Assembly: GCA_963932145.1 (NCBI GenBank)
Contig: OZ010574.1
Coordinates: forward strand, 81,849,865 to 81,913,864
Direction of reading: 5' to 3'
Source: Acanthosepion lycidas
Lineage: Eukaryota; Mollusca; Cephalopoda; Sepiida; Sepiidae
Length of the DNA: 64,000 nucleotides
Position numbers and translations under genes: made by a program. Numbering within the stretch: position 1 is the first letter of the stretch; every line of letters begins with the position of its first letter. Shown in pieces: positions 33,791 to 46,559 of this stretch. The notes under the pieces are model-generated. The model saw nothing but the letters and a program-made list of their open reading frames with translations, did not search any database and had not been told where the DNA came from.

Positions 33791-35149
33791 TCATTTTTGA
33801 GTGTAGTAAGTTCAGTTCTTACTCTGTACTTCACAGCTCTATTTCTGTAAGATGTTATGGTTTGGTTTATGGCATCGAAAAATCATACAGGTTATTTAAC
33901 GACAAACTCTGCTATACAGATGATAGGTAGATATAGTTTTGGTTTGCAGGAGAGTCAAAAAAAGGTGGACATATGTTTAGTTTACAGTGTTATATGGCTG
34001 AGTGGCCCAGGTGTGTATTTGCTACCCAGCACAAGTATTAAACTGATAGTCTTCAACTAATGTAAACTTGTGCCTTAATAAGTTGACCTGTTCCATCAGC
34101 AAGTTGAAATGGGTTCTGCCCATTGAATTCTAAATGACCATAAGATTTTTCCATTAGAGGGAGATAAATCTATTTGCCTGGTGAAATTATATCAGATTAG
34201 ATTGACGTGCAGGAGAGTAAAAAAGGTGGACTGGTTTGGTCTGCAGGAGAATTGAAAAGTTGGACATAGGTATTGTAAATAGGTGGACCATTTTTTTGGT
34301 GCAGGGTTTATATGGGAATTCAGTCAGTGTATTCTTGACTTCAACCAACAGGCAAAGCTTGTAGAAAGGTAAATAAGTAGGTTTGTTAGGTAGTTTTACT
34401 CATTGATGTTTGAGACTAAGCTAAGATCTCAATTGCTGAATTTGTTTGAATGGCATTACCGAATTTGAAGAATAGAGCATCACAGTTTTCCTTTCGGCAA
34501 CTTCATCCTGTTTAGCTTTGTATTAAAGTAGGCTTAGTAAACATGTAGAATTGGCAAATAAAAAGGTTGAGGGAAAAGAAGATACAGAATACAACTTGCA
34601 AAAGCTAGAATAGATATACAAAAAGATCCTTGAGTGGAGGAGGAGGAGGTGATGAAAACATCATAATAAGAAATGGAAGAGGATAAAAGGTTTGAATGTT
34701 GCAGAAGTTAAGGAGGAAAAAGAAGAACTGGAGGACCAGAGAGGACAAAAGTCATTGGAAAATGTGAAAGGTAAAAGGTAGATGTCGAAAGTAAACAAAA
34801 CAAGGACAGAGTAGGGTAAATGGAATAAAAATAAGGTCTAAATAAAACAATGAGACAGCTGGGATTTAAATTGCAATTTTCAATGCTCATCAGCTTTGTG
34901 AAAACATCTGAGGACAGCTAAGGATGCAAGCAAATTGTATTGAAGAAACATTTACCTTCCTATTTTCATGCACTTTGTGATGCATTTTTTATTTGACTTT
35001 TCAGCTGACACCAGATTCATATCCTCAATCTTTTGGATATTTGATAACAATGTGGAGAAAGTCTAGTGATTCAGTGATATCATTCACACTGAGATGCCAT
35101 TGTCCTGAAAAAAAAAATGGTCTTGTTAATTCTTAACTAATGTTCACCC
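33791..35149. other. AT-rich stretch with a thrice-repeated short word
   Basis: GCAGGAGAGTxAAAAAAGGTGGAC or a close variant occurs near 33946, 34209 and 34242. No gene recognised. Confidence 0.45.
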
Positions 35150-35440
35150 AATATAGTGGTAGTGGGTGACTGAATAAGTTGTATGAAATGAACATAAGAG
35201 AGAGATGTCGGAAGTGAAGATTATGAGGATATGGTTAAGATTATAGTGTTTGGAAAAGCGTTCACAAAAGAGATTATTTCACAAAGTAGCAGTACTTGGT
35301 AAGAATCATTCAGAGTGGGATGCCCTTCTTACAAAATGAAATATGTGCAAAGTGAGGGTGATTCAATCCTGTAAAGGTCTGAACTGGTGGCATAATAAGA
35401 AGAGATGCTATTTTTGGCAAAACCTATTAAGTACAGTGGT
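35150..35440 (-). pseudogene. Jockey/CR1-like LINE 3' remnant
   Basis: On the minus strand CEIISFVNAFPNTIILTIF resembles the LWNxLPxxxFPxxYNLxxFK block. Both this and the 3' flank (CATATCCTCATAATCTTCAC) correspond to 11755-11790 and 60640-60690. Confidence 0.6.
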
Positions 35441-38159
35441 ATTAGAATTAGCCAAGCAGATTTGGTTGTGATAAATTTCTTGCCATTTTTGGCATACAAT
35501 TATTTAGTTTGACTCCTCAACCAATCACACAATAATGGAAGCAAATTTATTATCATGTTTGTTGTGAAAAGCTCTTAGGAAATGAAAACTGTAGTCTTCT
35601 CACATCAGTCAATTAACACAGTCTATTCTTTTGTTTAAAGAAATTAACTGTCTTCTGATTTTGAAACCTTTTAATTCTTTACTACAATTTTCTCACATAT
35701 AGGCAAACCACTATAGCATATATAATGTGCATGCTTATATACAGAGTTGCTTAAAATTAAAAAAAAAAGAAAGAATAATGATTCCATCTATTTCTGTACT
35801 TTTTCTCTTTCCCAGATTTGTGCTACAGTAACAACCTGACCTTAACGAAATAGCACCAGTTAAATCTCTTGAGTCTAACATTAATTACCGTGTGTTAACA
35901 TACCCTTATTTGGTGTAAATAGCTTTTAGGTACCATAAAAGGGAGCAATAGAGAAGGTGATAGTGAGAGTAATTGGAGGGTAAAAGTGGCAGAAGGAACT
36001 TAGAAATGAGCAGAGGAAGGGGAAAAGAAAGGATAAGAAATCAAGCGGGGACAGCAAATAGAAAGCAAGGGTTCAAGAAAAAAGATGAAATAAGAGATCA
36101 AAGAGTCAGTAAAACAAAGAAAGAGGGAGGAATGGGATAGTAGGAAGGAGATAAAAGGAATGGATGGTAGGGAAGAGTGATGCACAAATGTTGGCCATTT
36201 TGAAGGAGGTTTATCAAAAGACAGTTAAAGGAAGCCTTGGCATCAATACCAGCTGGGCATTGCTTCTCAGTCATGCATTGCCAGAAATTAGATTAGGATG
36301 ATCATATTAGCACCAAATATACTTTAGGCCATGGATTGTTATGTATCAATGTGATTATCAATATTGCATGCACAGCAGCCATCACTCTGTGTCTCATTTT
36401 GTCAACATCTTTCAAGTGGAGAATGTTTAGCACTGTATGTTCATTATAGCAACTGAGGAGCGCTTCAATATGGATGAGCCAGAGTCAGGAATAATAACAG
36501 AACTAACTCCCTCAGGGATGTAACTCTTGTGGTTATAGATACAGCTGTTGTTCTTGTTATTTGTTTCTCTGGAAATATTAAAGATAACTGTATCTTACAG
36601 GATAGTTTGGATAATTTTCATTTCAGTATTACTTTTAATAACATTTGACAATTTATAGTTGCTTAATGATATTTCTATTGGTGTATGTTAGTATGAAGTA
36701 GGGCAATATAAAAAGCCAGGGGACTAAATCAGATATTAAGTTTTAAAGATTCTGGAATCTATATTTTTGAACTCTATCTTAGAATTTTTGCTTGTACTTA
36801 TTTTCTGGAATGAGACCTACAAACTTTTCTCTTGTGAAAGTTTGAGAAGATAATGTTTTAGAAAATGGAGGTTTATGATTTATTTTGAAAATTAATTGCC
36901 ACAATGATTTTAAGAAAATGATACATCCCAGCTCAACAGCATTGCCATAGATTGGAGCCAAGATGTTTCATTCTTATTTTCAGCAAAAATGGGGCAGGCT
37001 GAATTTCCCTAGTCCCTCTATAGCACCATAGATGGTTATATGATATTGCTAATGTGTTAGATTGGTTTACTCTTTAAAACCACACTCACTACCAATGGCT
37101 TGTGTGACTAAATTATCCCTCAGTTTTCTACAGAAAGTAAAATTGGTGAGCTGAGTTAAAATCTCCTCTAATCTGTTGTGTTCACAAATAACCTGGGGAA
37201 AGGAATTCATCTCTGCTTGTCTCAGCTTAAGAAGCAGAGCAGGCTTAGGTGGCATCAACTCTAGGAGAAAAATTTTAAAATCAATTCAAAAACTATAGCA
37301 AAACCACTCTATTAAAATGCTCTGGCAATGAGCTTGTCTATAAAAGACATGGAATGGCAAAAAGATCAGATTAAAACAAAAATAATGTTTTCATAGAATC
37401 ATTTTAGTCTTGTAGAATTATTTGGTTCAGTGTGGAATTCATAAAGTAGGCCAATGTAAGATCAATAAATGAAAAACAGTAGAAAACATTCTCATTAAAA
37501 CTGGTTGCACTGGAAAAAAAAATGAAAGTGTATATATGTTCCAGTGTTGAAACAAAGAATTACTGTGCAGGTTATCTAGTGCTAAAAATAATATCATTCT
37601 CATTTTCACAAGATATAAATCACTAAAAGGATGGGATTAAACACTGCAATTTATGTTGACTGATTAAATACTGTATGATGTCTGGCCACAAATTATTCAT
37701 CAGTCTTGTGCGTATAAAACATATATCTTGGAGTAATAGATGTCAATATTTTATAGTAGACTCTAATTGTAGTACTGGTTTTTGATTATTTTTTTCTCAG
37801 ACCTCAGATAAATAATACCTTTTGAGTATAAAAAAAAAATTAATATGAAAAAATTCCAGAAATAGAAATGGAAACTTTTAGAAACTATAACAAAATAAAT
37901 CTGTGTATTGGATGGCTCCATAATTTCTAGTTTATTGTATAAATATTTCATTGGAGATATAGATATTTATCTGAAAGCCATATAAATTAAGTGAAATTGC
38001 AAACAATATTGTAACCATAACATTTTATTACCTTAGCAAAACTAATTAGGAAGGATATAAAAAGTGATAAATGGAAGTGTGTATATATAAAGATCTCGTT
38101 ATTTGTATGCAGTGTGTATGTGTGAGTAAAATCCTGTTAAAGACTTTGAGAGATTTACA
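35441..38159. other. AT-rich stretch with no recognisable feature
   Basis: About 2.7 kb including the short purine-rich tract at 35940-36130. Nothing supportable. Confidence 0.45.
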
Positions 38160-38600
38160 TTGAAAAGATTCTTGTTGTTAGAATTATTTAGTTGGAAGTT
38201 TTACAGAGGGGAAACAAGACATATCTTGTCCCTATTGCATCCTGTGGAAAAGGAGAAAGCAAAAAGAGACCTGATTTTACCTGTTTCTCTGACTGGCCAA
38301 TTCGCACGACCCTCAACCAATCAAAATAAGGCCCAGTCTCAATCCTCTGTTTCTCTACTGTCCCACATTTACAAGCAGCTGAATTCTGCAGCTTCCCCTT
38401 GTGCAAGTGGTTGACCCACCACCCCATGACTTGATTGCTAGTCTCACAAGTGCAGTGAGATACTTGATGACAGTGCAGTAAAACTGCACTGATATCACCT
38501 CTTCTCAGAGAGCAATCAGTGCACTATCATACATCTGTCCGGATATAATCTTATAATAAAATCTTAGTTAAGTCTGGTAAAAGGTCATTTTCAAGACACA
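38160..38600. other. GC-richer island, possible solo LTR
   Basis: Compared with its surroundings this stretch is less AT-rich. It contains two CCAAT-type boxes (TGGCCAATTCG near 38297, CAACCAATCAAAA near 38316) and TTATAATAAAATC near 38550. The open frame 38160-38414 (84 codons) has no recognised domain. A solo LTR or another short mobile element is possible, but I found no partner copy or convincing target duplication. Confidence 0.25.
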
Positions 38601-40189
38601 CTGTGGAGATCAGTCACTAGCAATGGTTGACAAGAATAACTTGTTGTTGCTCATTGGCAAGCAACTCTCATTTTATTCTTCATGAAAATAATTTGATTAA
38701 TTGATTTAATTTCAATAAATGAATTATTACTGATTATTACTTGTTCTTTTATTAACAAAAGACAAAAAAATGAACATCTTTGAAATTATGTTCCTTCCCA
38801 TCTGTGAATATTTTGTGCTGAATGCTTCTGACACTGAGCAGAAAACTTCAACTTCATTAGTCTGTCATATAATAAGTAATTTAAGTCATGTCTGCAGTAG
38901 GGTAGGTTGATTTGTCACTTTTTTTTTAGAAAATCAACATTACAATCTGTGTGAAAACTGTAGTTTGATGTGATAAGTACTGACATCAAAAATTAGATTC
39001 ATAGCTTTTGCCTATTTTTTAGCATTTAGGTTTAGACATTGTCTAAAATAAATGTACAGAAATATCTATGTAAGCAGGTTTTTGCTTATAAACAGACTTC
39101 AAAATTTGACTATTTCAAGACTAAATCCGAATAAAGTTGATGTTTTTAGTATTGGTATCCATTGAATGGAAAATATATTCAAACCAGAATTCTAATTATG
39201 AATCATAACAAGCAGAATATGCAATTTTTTCTGTATTTCATAAGTGAAATCTGTAAAAATTGTAAATGATTATGAAAATGCTCATCAATGAAATTTAATC
39301 TTACACCTTTGTTAAGTTATAATTAATAAAAACAAAAAATAGATAAAAGTGTATATAATATCATAATGCTTAGGGCACAAATCAGAAGATAAATTTAAAA
39401 AAAAATTTACATGGTTTATTAAAAATCGCAGTACAACTAATGCACTGTATAACATATTACATTAGCTAAATTATTCAGTATAATTTCCGATTGAAGTAAA
39501 TGAAGGTCTTATTTGATGGCACAATTATTTAGTAATAATGTGTTTGTTCTTTACTTGTCCATATACAATTTGTGAAGCATCAGTAGTTTTAATTTCACTG
39601 CTCGCTCCTCACACCTTGTGAATGTGAAGATAAATATAGCAACTCCAATGATGTTCCATTCATACTTAATTAATTGAAAACCTGCAATCACAGGTTCACA
39701 TCCTCTGTATGATGGAATGTTACAAATTTGAGCAGAGTGTCACTTCAGAGTTGAATGTAATTTTTTTTTTAAATCTCTTCTCTGGTGGCTTACTACTTCT
39801 CAGAAGCAAAAAAATATTTTTGTACTGTAGATTTTTTTGATGCAACATTCTGTATTTCAGTTGACTGTTGATTTATTCTTTGGATCATGTTAGAGATTGT
39901 TGTGGAGTGATTTCATAGTGGAGGCTTGTATTTGTACTAGGTCAGTCCTAAAATAGATTCAACGTACAAAACGTTTGCAACTTGATATAATAGGTATAAC
40001 GCAGAGTAATCTAGTTATGGTCGCTGATACTTTAGTATTTGACTAACTGTCGTCCGACATCGACTGACTGACCGACTGACTTGTTACTCTTACTACTCCT
40101 ACTTATTATAGGTGGGAGAGTCTATTAACTATAGAATAGGTGTGTTCCACTATAACAAAGATATAGTTGGTTATGGAATTTATTATCCC
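38601..40189. other. AT-rich stretch with no recognisable feature
   Basis: A short CTGACTGACCGACTGAC repeat lies near 40063-40080. Otherwise nothing recognised. Confidence 0.45.
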
Positions 40190-41143
40190 TTTTAATTTCA
40201 AACCAACTGCATATATTTCAATTATAAATTTTATAAGGCTGTACAATTTATCATAAAGTCCTGGTGGATAGGCACTTTTGGTCTATAAATGCATTAACCT
40301 TATGGCTAAAGTTAGCCATCTTGCTTGATTTAGAGATCTAGTTTTCCAGGCAGCAAATCTAAGGTTCACTTTCCCTTTGAGAAATTCCTGCTGCATATTC
40401 TAAGAGCAGTCTTTGGTCCCCACTTAAATCTTCCATTGCCCCTGCAGTAAGATATAAGTTATCTAGAGGGCCACTGATAGTGTTATATTTTGTCTGGGTT
40501 AAATCCTAGTAATTATTTCCACAAAATTTCCCGAGAGGACCAGTAAAAGTAGTAGAGCTTATTGTTGTTCCATCAATGTACTTAAAAACAGCTCTAAATG
40601 GAAATTCATTCTAATGAAGTGTACAGCCAATGGTTAGCGACATTCTTTTAAGTTTTTTTTTTCCCGAGAGCTGTAACAAGGTCTGCCTCACAAGTGTTTG
40701 TATTGGTACTGTCTGCAAGAACTGCCTTAACTGAATTTATGCAGTTGAATTATTCTAAGACAAGAGTAACATCCTCTGCTAGAAAAACACCAGTTGCACC
40801 AATGTTAGGGATAATACTGTGGTTGAGATATCTACTTTCCATGTGAAAGTCAAGTGGTGCTCTGGTCCTTTGGTGATCTTAAATTGTTTTCACTATTTTC
40901 CTTTCTCATCTTTTTGTATTGCATGTCTTTATCAACTTTGCAATTAATACCAATGCTGATGATATTTTTACGGTTTCGCACATACTTCTGATGGAAGTTA
41001 TTTTTACTCCAACCTTTTCTCTGGCTGTTTTTGAGTTATCAATGACAATGTCCTTTTTAAGTTAAGGCTTGGATAAGGAAAGCCCATATCTTGTAGGTCT
41101 AATAAAATGGCATTAGCAAGCCATGCCTCAGGGTTGGAAGATA
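40190..41143 (-). pseudogene. Relic of an unnamed repetitive coding family
   Basis: Shifting-frame minus-strand translation gives LANAILLDLQDMGFPYPSLN (near 41070), then MSLTIGCTLH and NEFPFRAVFKYIDG (near 40580-40650). These are followed by TGPLGKFCG, LSGDQRLLLEYAAGIS (near 40400), ARWLTLAIRLMHL (near 40310) and LYSLIKFIIEIYAVGLKLKG (near 40220). From memory these tracts resemble a multicopy uncharacterised protein family in invertebrate genomes (xGCTLHxNELPFRxxFxxLDG, then HARWLTxAxRILRLY, then VYAPxWFxIK). I cannot name its superfamily. Stops and indels throughout show a dead copy. The mariner at 41144 lies at its 5' side. Confidence 0.5.
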
Positions 41144-42116
41144 CTGGGTTGGCAACTAAGTTCCTGATGTTTTTTAAATTTAAAATTTTTAAAAGGTTTA
41201 ATAAAAAATAACAACTAATTAATCAATAATTTATTCTTCTTTGTTGTTTACAACTTCTTCCCAACGTTCAACAAGATTTTAAATACCTCATTTGTAGAAA
41301 TCAGTATTGAACAAAACTCTGAGCATAGCATTAGAAATAGATTGAAAGAGGTGGTAATCCGTTGTAAATCTGTTGGTGCCAAATTGGGAGAGTACAGTGG
41401 GTGTGGCAACACTTCTCAGCTATGTATTTGTTGAACAGAGTTCCATGTTAACCATTTGGTTCTGTTCAAGCAATTCATAATGGATAATGCCTTCCCAGTC
41501 CCATCATATGCACAACATTGTTTTAAACCAGCAGAGATTGTGGCTTGTTGATTTTTGTTGTAGTCGCTTAAAGTATAAGGAACCCATGCTATACACTTCT
41601 GAACCTTTCCCATTGAGTGAAGATGCTTCTCTATAGCAGTCTGGGAGCATTCCATTTTCTCTGCCAGTTCCCTTGTTGTTTGACAAGAATTTTCATGTAA
41701 AAGTTGGTTTAATCGCTCATCATCAAACTGAACTGGATGGCCAGAATGAGGTGTGTCTTTGAGGTCAAAATATCCATTTTTGAAATTAGCATACCAATCA
41801 TGAGCGGTTCTTTCAGCTATGGCATCCTCTCTATACACAGCAAAAATGCGACGAGTAGCTTTTGTGGCCTTAGAACCTTGATTAAAAGCAAAAAGGAGGT
41901 GTTGAAAATGCTCATTTTTCTTAACTTGACATTCCATTTTAATGATCTGAAAATGAACAGAAATTAACCCATCATATGCACAACATTGTTTTAAACCAGC
42001 AGCAAATCACAAATTAAATCAAAAAAACTAAAATAGATTACAAAATGATTCCAAAATTTAAAAACACAATAGATTCCAAAATATAAAAAAATGCAGGAAC
42101 TTAGTTGCCAATCCAA
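41144..42116 (-). mobile_element. Mariner transposon with internal deletion (973 bp)
   Basis: Terminal inverted repeats CTGGGTTGGCAACTAAGTTC (left) and TTGGATTGGCAACTAAGTTC (right, minus strand) are flanked by TA dinucleotides at 41142-41143 and 42117-42118. An intact mariner is about 1.3 kb. The missing part corresponds to the catalytic core of the transposase. A 35-bp sequence inside the transposase (41500-41534) is repeated exactly in the 5' untranslated part at 41968-42002. Confidence 0.93.
41416..41937 (-). pseudogene. Mariner transposase, N-terminal DNA-binding part with the catalytic core deleted
   Basis: The 173-codon frame opens MECQVKKNEHFQHLLFAFNQ and continues AYREDAIAERTAHDWYANFK-like sequence (seen as VYREDAIAERTAHDW) and LKDTPHSGHPVQFDDERL. 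These are the two helix-turn-helix modules of mariner transposases (compare SETMAR). CSQTAIEKHLHSMGKVQK and WVPYTLSDYNKNQ follow. After ATISAGL the frame jumps to sequence that, in another frame, reads WDWEGIIHYELL, so the first catalytic Asp region is missing. Further 5' (41400-41250) are remnants of the terminal part (TTDYHLFQSISNAM). The enzyme could still bind DNA but not cut it. Confidence 0.9.
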
Positions 42117-42430
42117 TATAGCATCCTTAATAAGTTTCCTTAGACTGTCTCCTTGGCTCAAAACTGTCACTGGTGGTTTCTTAACTGGAAAACATTGGTG
42201 GAAAAATATCTCATGTAGATGTAACATGTGTAGAATTCTGTTGTTGCTACCTTTCAACCTGCCTGTTTAATGTTTCTGCTTCAGCTGCACTTTTTCAATA
42301 TTTTTGACAGCATCTATGTCAATTGTTCTATATTGGAAACTGCCTTTTTGTCCTGTTTTTTACTCAGAGCATTTAAATATTCCATTTCTTCAATGGGGGA
42401 CCTGAAATTTCAAAATGAATATATATGTTC
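42117..42430 (-). pseudogene. Possible upstream part of the relic family split by mariner
   Basis: The minus-strand open frame just outside the mariner reads KKPPVTVLSQGDSLRKLIKD then AI before the right inverted repeat. It could be the 5' continuation of the relic at 40190-41143, interrupted at a TA. An acceptor-like TTTCAG lies near 42405. Weak evidence. Confidence 0.3.
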
Positions 42431-44399
42431 AAAAACAGATGTAGCATACACGAGAAATATAAAGGAAAATATCACAATATTATTTATCAAATAATGGGAA
42501 GATTATCAGAAGTAAATTTAAATTTTGAAAATCAGGACATTAATTAGTCAAATTAAAGGAAAATAAGCCTAGAATTAACATTAACTTCTTGTGATGAAGA
42601 CAAGTATAAATATTACCCTATTTTAATAAAATTGTAAAGTAGATTTGAAATAAGAAAGATAGGAAAAAACAGTAATACTTACCTAAAAATGCAAATATAG
42701 TTTCTTCCACAGAAATAAACAAACACATTTTAAATAAATGCCAGTCACTTTGAAAATACAAAATTACGTAGATTAAACAAAATGTTTACTGTTTCAAATA
42801 ATCAAGTCTGTTGTGTAAAAATCCAAAAGAAGTAATTGATTTCACAGTGACAAATAACCAGTGGTCGAGGGCAAATGTTTAATATGGTGGGAATAATACC
42901 AATCAAAAGAAAGTTTCAGGACAAGATTCATAAACAAAATATACTTTAGTGAGTCCTAATAAAAATAAAATATATAAACAAAAAAATAAAAGGAATTTAA
43001 ATTAACGTGAAACATTTGTGCTTTCCTTTAAAACCCTTATTGCTTGCTTTCTCTCTCTATATATAAATGTCTCTTTCTATGTTTCTCTCACTTTATGAAA
43101 AGGTAACCCTCAAATAAGAAGAAAAGACTGAACCTGGCCAAAAATAATGGATGTATGTAGGATTAGAGCCTATTTATTTGTGACGGAAATAGATAAAAAA
43201 TCATGGAGGCTCCATGCATAACTTCCATTAAAAAATAAATGAAAAAGAAAGGAATGCTGGAAAATAAAACAATTTGGCCAATGAAAAATATTGACACAAA
43301 AAGGTTTTTGATGTTTGTGCCAGGTTTTTGATGTTTGTGCCTATTGAAAAGTATAAAACCTGACACCTAGGTTGGAGCAAAAGAATGCTGCCATGCATGA
43401 CATATAATGAAGCAGTCAAGAGGTCATCAGCTACTGACATTTCTGCCATTACAGAGCTGAAAAGATCACAGCAGATTGACAATGAACTAATTTCTGAGAT
43501 TACTATTACTCTTACCATGGTCTTACTTCAAACTACCAAAACGGACATTTCTCCAGACTGCTACTAATATCTGCTTTATTAACAAACTTTTTGCTATGCT
43601 GAATACCAAAGGACTCACTCATCACTGGAAAAATAAAAATAAAAAAAGTGATTTATTTTAAACCCTTAAGTCAGTTCGTTTTATTACTAAAGTTTCCGAT
43701 AAAATAATTATCCAACCACATATTCACAATGGCAACATTGTTATGTGAAGTCATATGCCACAATACTAACTACTCTGTTGATTAAAACAAAGACATTTCT
43801 TTTATTTTAATGAGGTTTTATGGTGTTTTCTTTTTTTTATTTTTGAGAATTAGTTTAATTTTTTTTCCACTGAAAAATAATAAAATCTAAATTCCACATG
43901 AGAAAAATGGAAATCGGTTTTCATTGCTGGCCACAACCTAAATACATTTATTTAATCTCCATTTTGTCTTTGTAAACTGAATATTTTTATTTTATATTAT
44001 TCATAATTCTGATTTATTTTTCTTTGATTTATTCCAAACAAGGTAAATGTTGCAATTGGAAAACATTTTAAATGATATTTACACATTTGTTTTCCATAAA
44101 GGTACAGAATTTTTTGACAGCATTAAATTCTTCACTGATCACCAAGATGAAATTCTGATACCCCCATTTTTTAAACTAAACTTAATCTTTAAACTCGTTT
44201 CCTCAAAAATCAATAGAGTTGGAAAAATATTTATTATGTCAAATCCCAGCTTTCAAATTCAGTGCAATACATGGTTGCAAAATCGATCTGTCCTAGTCTG
44301 CAGGTATGGTTGTAGTAGAATGTCCGTTACTCTATACAGTAATGATAGCATATATGTTATGTTTAAAGAGTGAATACTTTAACTTCTATGAGACAAATA
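42431..44399. other. AT-rich stretch with no recognisable feature
   Basis: Contains a 20-bp tandem pair AGGTTTTTGATGTTTGTGCC at 43302-43341. The 108-codon frame at 44047-44373 has no recognisable domain and AT-driven composition, so I do not call it. Confidence 0.45.
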
Positions 44400-45010
44400 T
44401 ACAATAATCATTTATATAGCATGTGCTTTCAGGATTTGGGCACTTGTGGCTTTCCACAACTTCCAATTCTTCTAAGTAACCTTTGCCTCTTTACCATGCT
44501 TCTTTGTCCTTGTTGTGCCATCTATACATTCAAACTCATTAAATAGATTACTTAATGTTTCCCTGCTACTGTTTCTCTTGCCTTTATTGTCTAACATTCC
44601 TTATCATATAGGAGATTAGTTATTATGTAAGAGTTCAGTATCTTTCCTTTTGTTTCTAATGATATATTCATATCTCTTATGTTGCTTTGGTTCTGAAAAA
44701 CATATTGATTTTGCTATTCTTCTACACCTTTGGATTTCTGTTGCATTATCGTATTTTACTACACTGCCTAGCAAATTACATTTCTAAACCCGCTTGATTT
44801 TGATGTCTCTCCAATATGTAGTTCTCACTTTTAACTGCCTCTTGTTGATGATTATGCATTCTATTTTCATACAGTTAATGCTTAGTCTTTTCTTCTTGTT
44901 CTCTTTTACTAATTTATCTAAGATTTCTTTCAGTTTTCTTTCTGAGTTTGCCATGAATACTGGATCACCAACATATAAGAATGTCTGCTAAATATAAATC
45001 TTTGTAGGTC
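44400..45010 (-). pseudogene. RTE-like LINE, RT C-terminal remnant
   Basis: Minus-strand translation near 44960-44800 gives VGDPVFMANSERKLKEILDK then LVKENKKKRLSINCMKIEC and IIINKRQLKVRTTYW. This is the region just after the catalytic YADD in RTE-type ORF2 proteins (the AxSExxLQxLLDxVxxxSxxxGLxINxxKTE block). Further on, KCNLLGSVVKYDNATEI matches FKYLGSxIxxDG. The end reads KLWKATSAQILKAHAI, comparable with the LWRAMIAxVxxGHGT ending. Confidence 0.78.
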
Positions 45011-45164
45011 TTTTAGTTTTCTTCAGATCAACTTATTTTATACAATGATAATGAATTGAAAACCAAAATATTTAAAGAGATTCTGTTGAAAATAGTTTAG
45101 CAACATTCAAGGAAGAAATAAACCCATACCAGTTTCAGCAATGCTTATTAAACATATTTAAATT

Positions 45165-45360
45165 GCCTGCCATGGAGTAATGGTTAACAAACTGATCTTG
45201 TTGGCTATAGTAAGTTCAGATATCACTGGGGGCTTCACTATTGTCATCCTGTATCACTCATAGGTAAATTTAGTAAACCTCCAGTGTATCTCTTAGAGAG
45301 TACTGGTTAAAAAGCTGAACTTGTTAGCCATTGTAAGTTGAAATTTTTCTAAAAATGGTG
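45165..45360 (+). mobile_element. Two tandem tRNA-like SINE heads
   Basis: CATGGAGTAATGGTTAACAA with AGTTCAGATATC (45172-45228), then GAGTACTGGTTAAAAAGCTG with AAGTTGAAATTTT (45298-45350), both resemble pol III A and B boxes. The two units share CTGATCTTGTTGGCTATAGT versus CTGAACTTGTTAGCCATTGT, so they are related to each other. Confidence 0.5.
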
Positions 45361-46559
45361 AGGAAGAAAGTTGGAGGCAAGATGTTTTCCAAGTAGGGAA
45401 ATCCTTGTTACATTCTTCCTAAAAGCAGATCTTCTTCAGTTACAACAGATACACTGATGGATGAATCACCCAGTAATGCATGGGCCAGAGACTGCAACAC
45501 GACATAACCCTGAAACACAGCCAGCAATGTGTGCCCATTAATAACTCCAATAACAGTCAATCGTGCTGTTTAAAAAGAAAATTACATGGGGGATCTTGCA
45601 TGTTGCAAGTGCCAAAATTGCTTTTACTACCACCTACCTTGTGCTCAAGCACAGCTACAAAGGCCACAGAACAAATTGAAGTAATACAAATAAACCAACT
45701 TCATGAAATGGTTTTTTGGTTGGGATGAGAATGTGATGACTCAGTCCATATCATTAACAAACACCATCAACTCTTCGATTTCCAATGTCCACACTTACAC
45801 CAATCTCCATTCACATAAATAGACATCATTATCAGTGACTTCACTTTCTCCAGTGTAGACATGCTAAATTCAAGTATGTTGCAAGAGGTGCATCCTATCT
45901 CCCACCTACCTGAGCAAACAAGGAAACACATGCAGACATCAAACACGCATATAAATGGAATCTGTGGCAATATTTCCATCATTAAACGAAATAATCAGTG
46001 ATATCACCATGAGCGATGCCAGCTCACCCACATTTCAGACCATGAATATACTGGTCTCTAATGCCACTATATTAATCTGTGCCAGCCAGAACATTATATG
46101 TCATGACATACTGACATTATACACTATAAACAAGTGAGATGTTACAGTTCATTTCTGCTGAGCATTGCCATTGGGTGATGTAACTCATACAATACCTCTG
46201 ATCTTGGTCACTAACCCAGAAATGAGTCATACCTGCTTATGGAGTCCAGACCGTCACAAATTGGCCTATGGTGAAACCCCAGATCAATATCTAGTTCTTA
46301 GAGTAAAAAATGGACTGGTTCAGGGAATACATAAGCATAGTCCTCCTTCCTCACAACCAACTGCAAAGTCTCAGCAGCCCTCCTCATCAACTATGCCAAT
46401 ATCATCGGTATTGAGGACGCTCAAAGACAATTTATTAAGCTGGTGCACATATCCACTAATGGCCAGTCCTGCAGCCAAAAGCAACAGCCGATTGTACAGG
46501 CACTGGAAGCTGATGTTGACATTGAATTCAACTAATGGCCACTGAAGGAATCCTCACAC

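Noticed and set aside
33147-33834. Minus-strand hydrophobic frames resembling membrane proteins
   Set aside because: Produced by the purine-rich tract: Leu/Phe/Ser codons from TTC, CTT and TCT only, with no conserved features.
38160-38414. 84-codon frame with an upstream AT-rich region as a small gene
   Set aside because: No recognisable domain. The CCAAT-like boxes lie inside rather than upstream of it, so a solo LTR or other short element is at least as likely.
44047-44373. 108-codon plus-strand frame
   Set aside because: Composition is that of AT-rich random sequence and no motif or second line of evidence was found.
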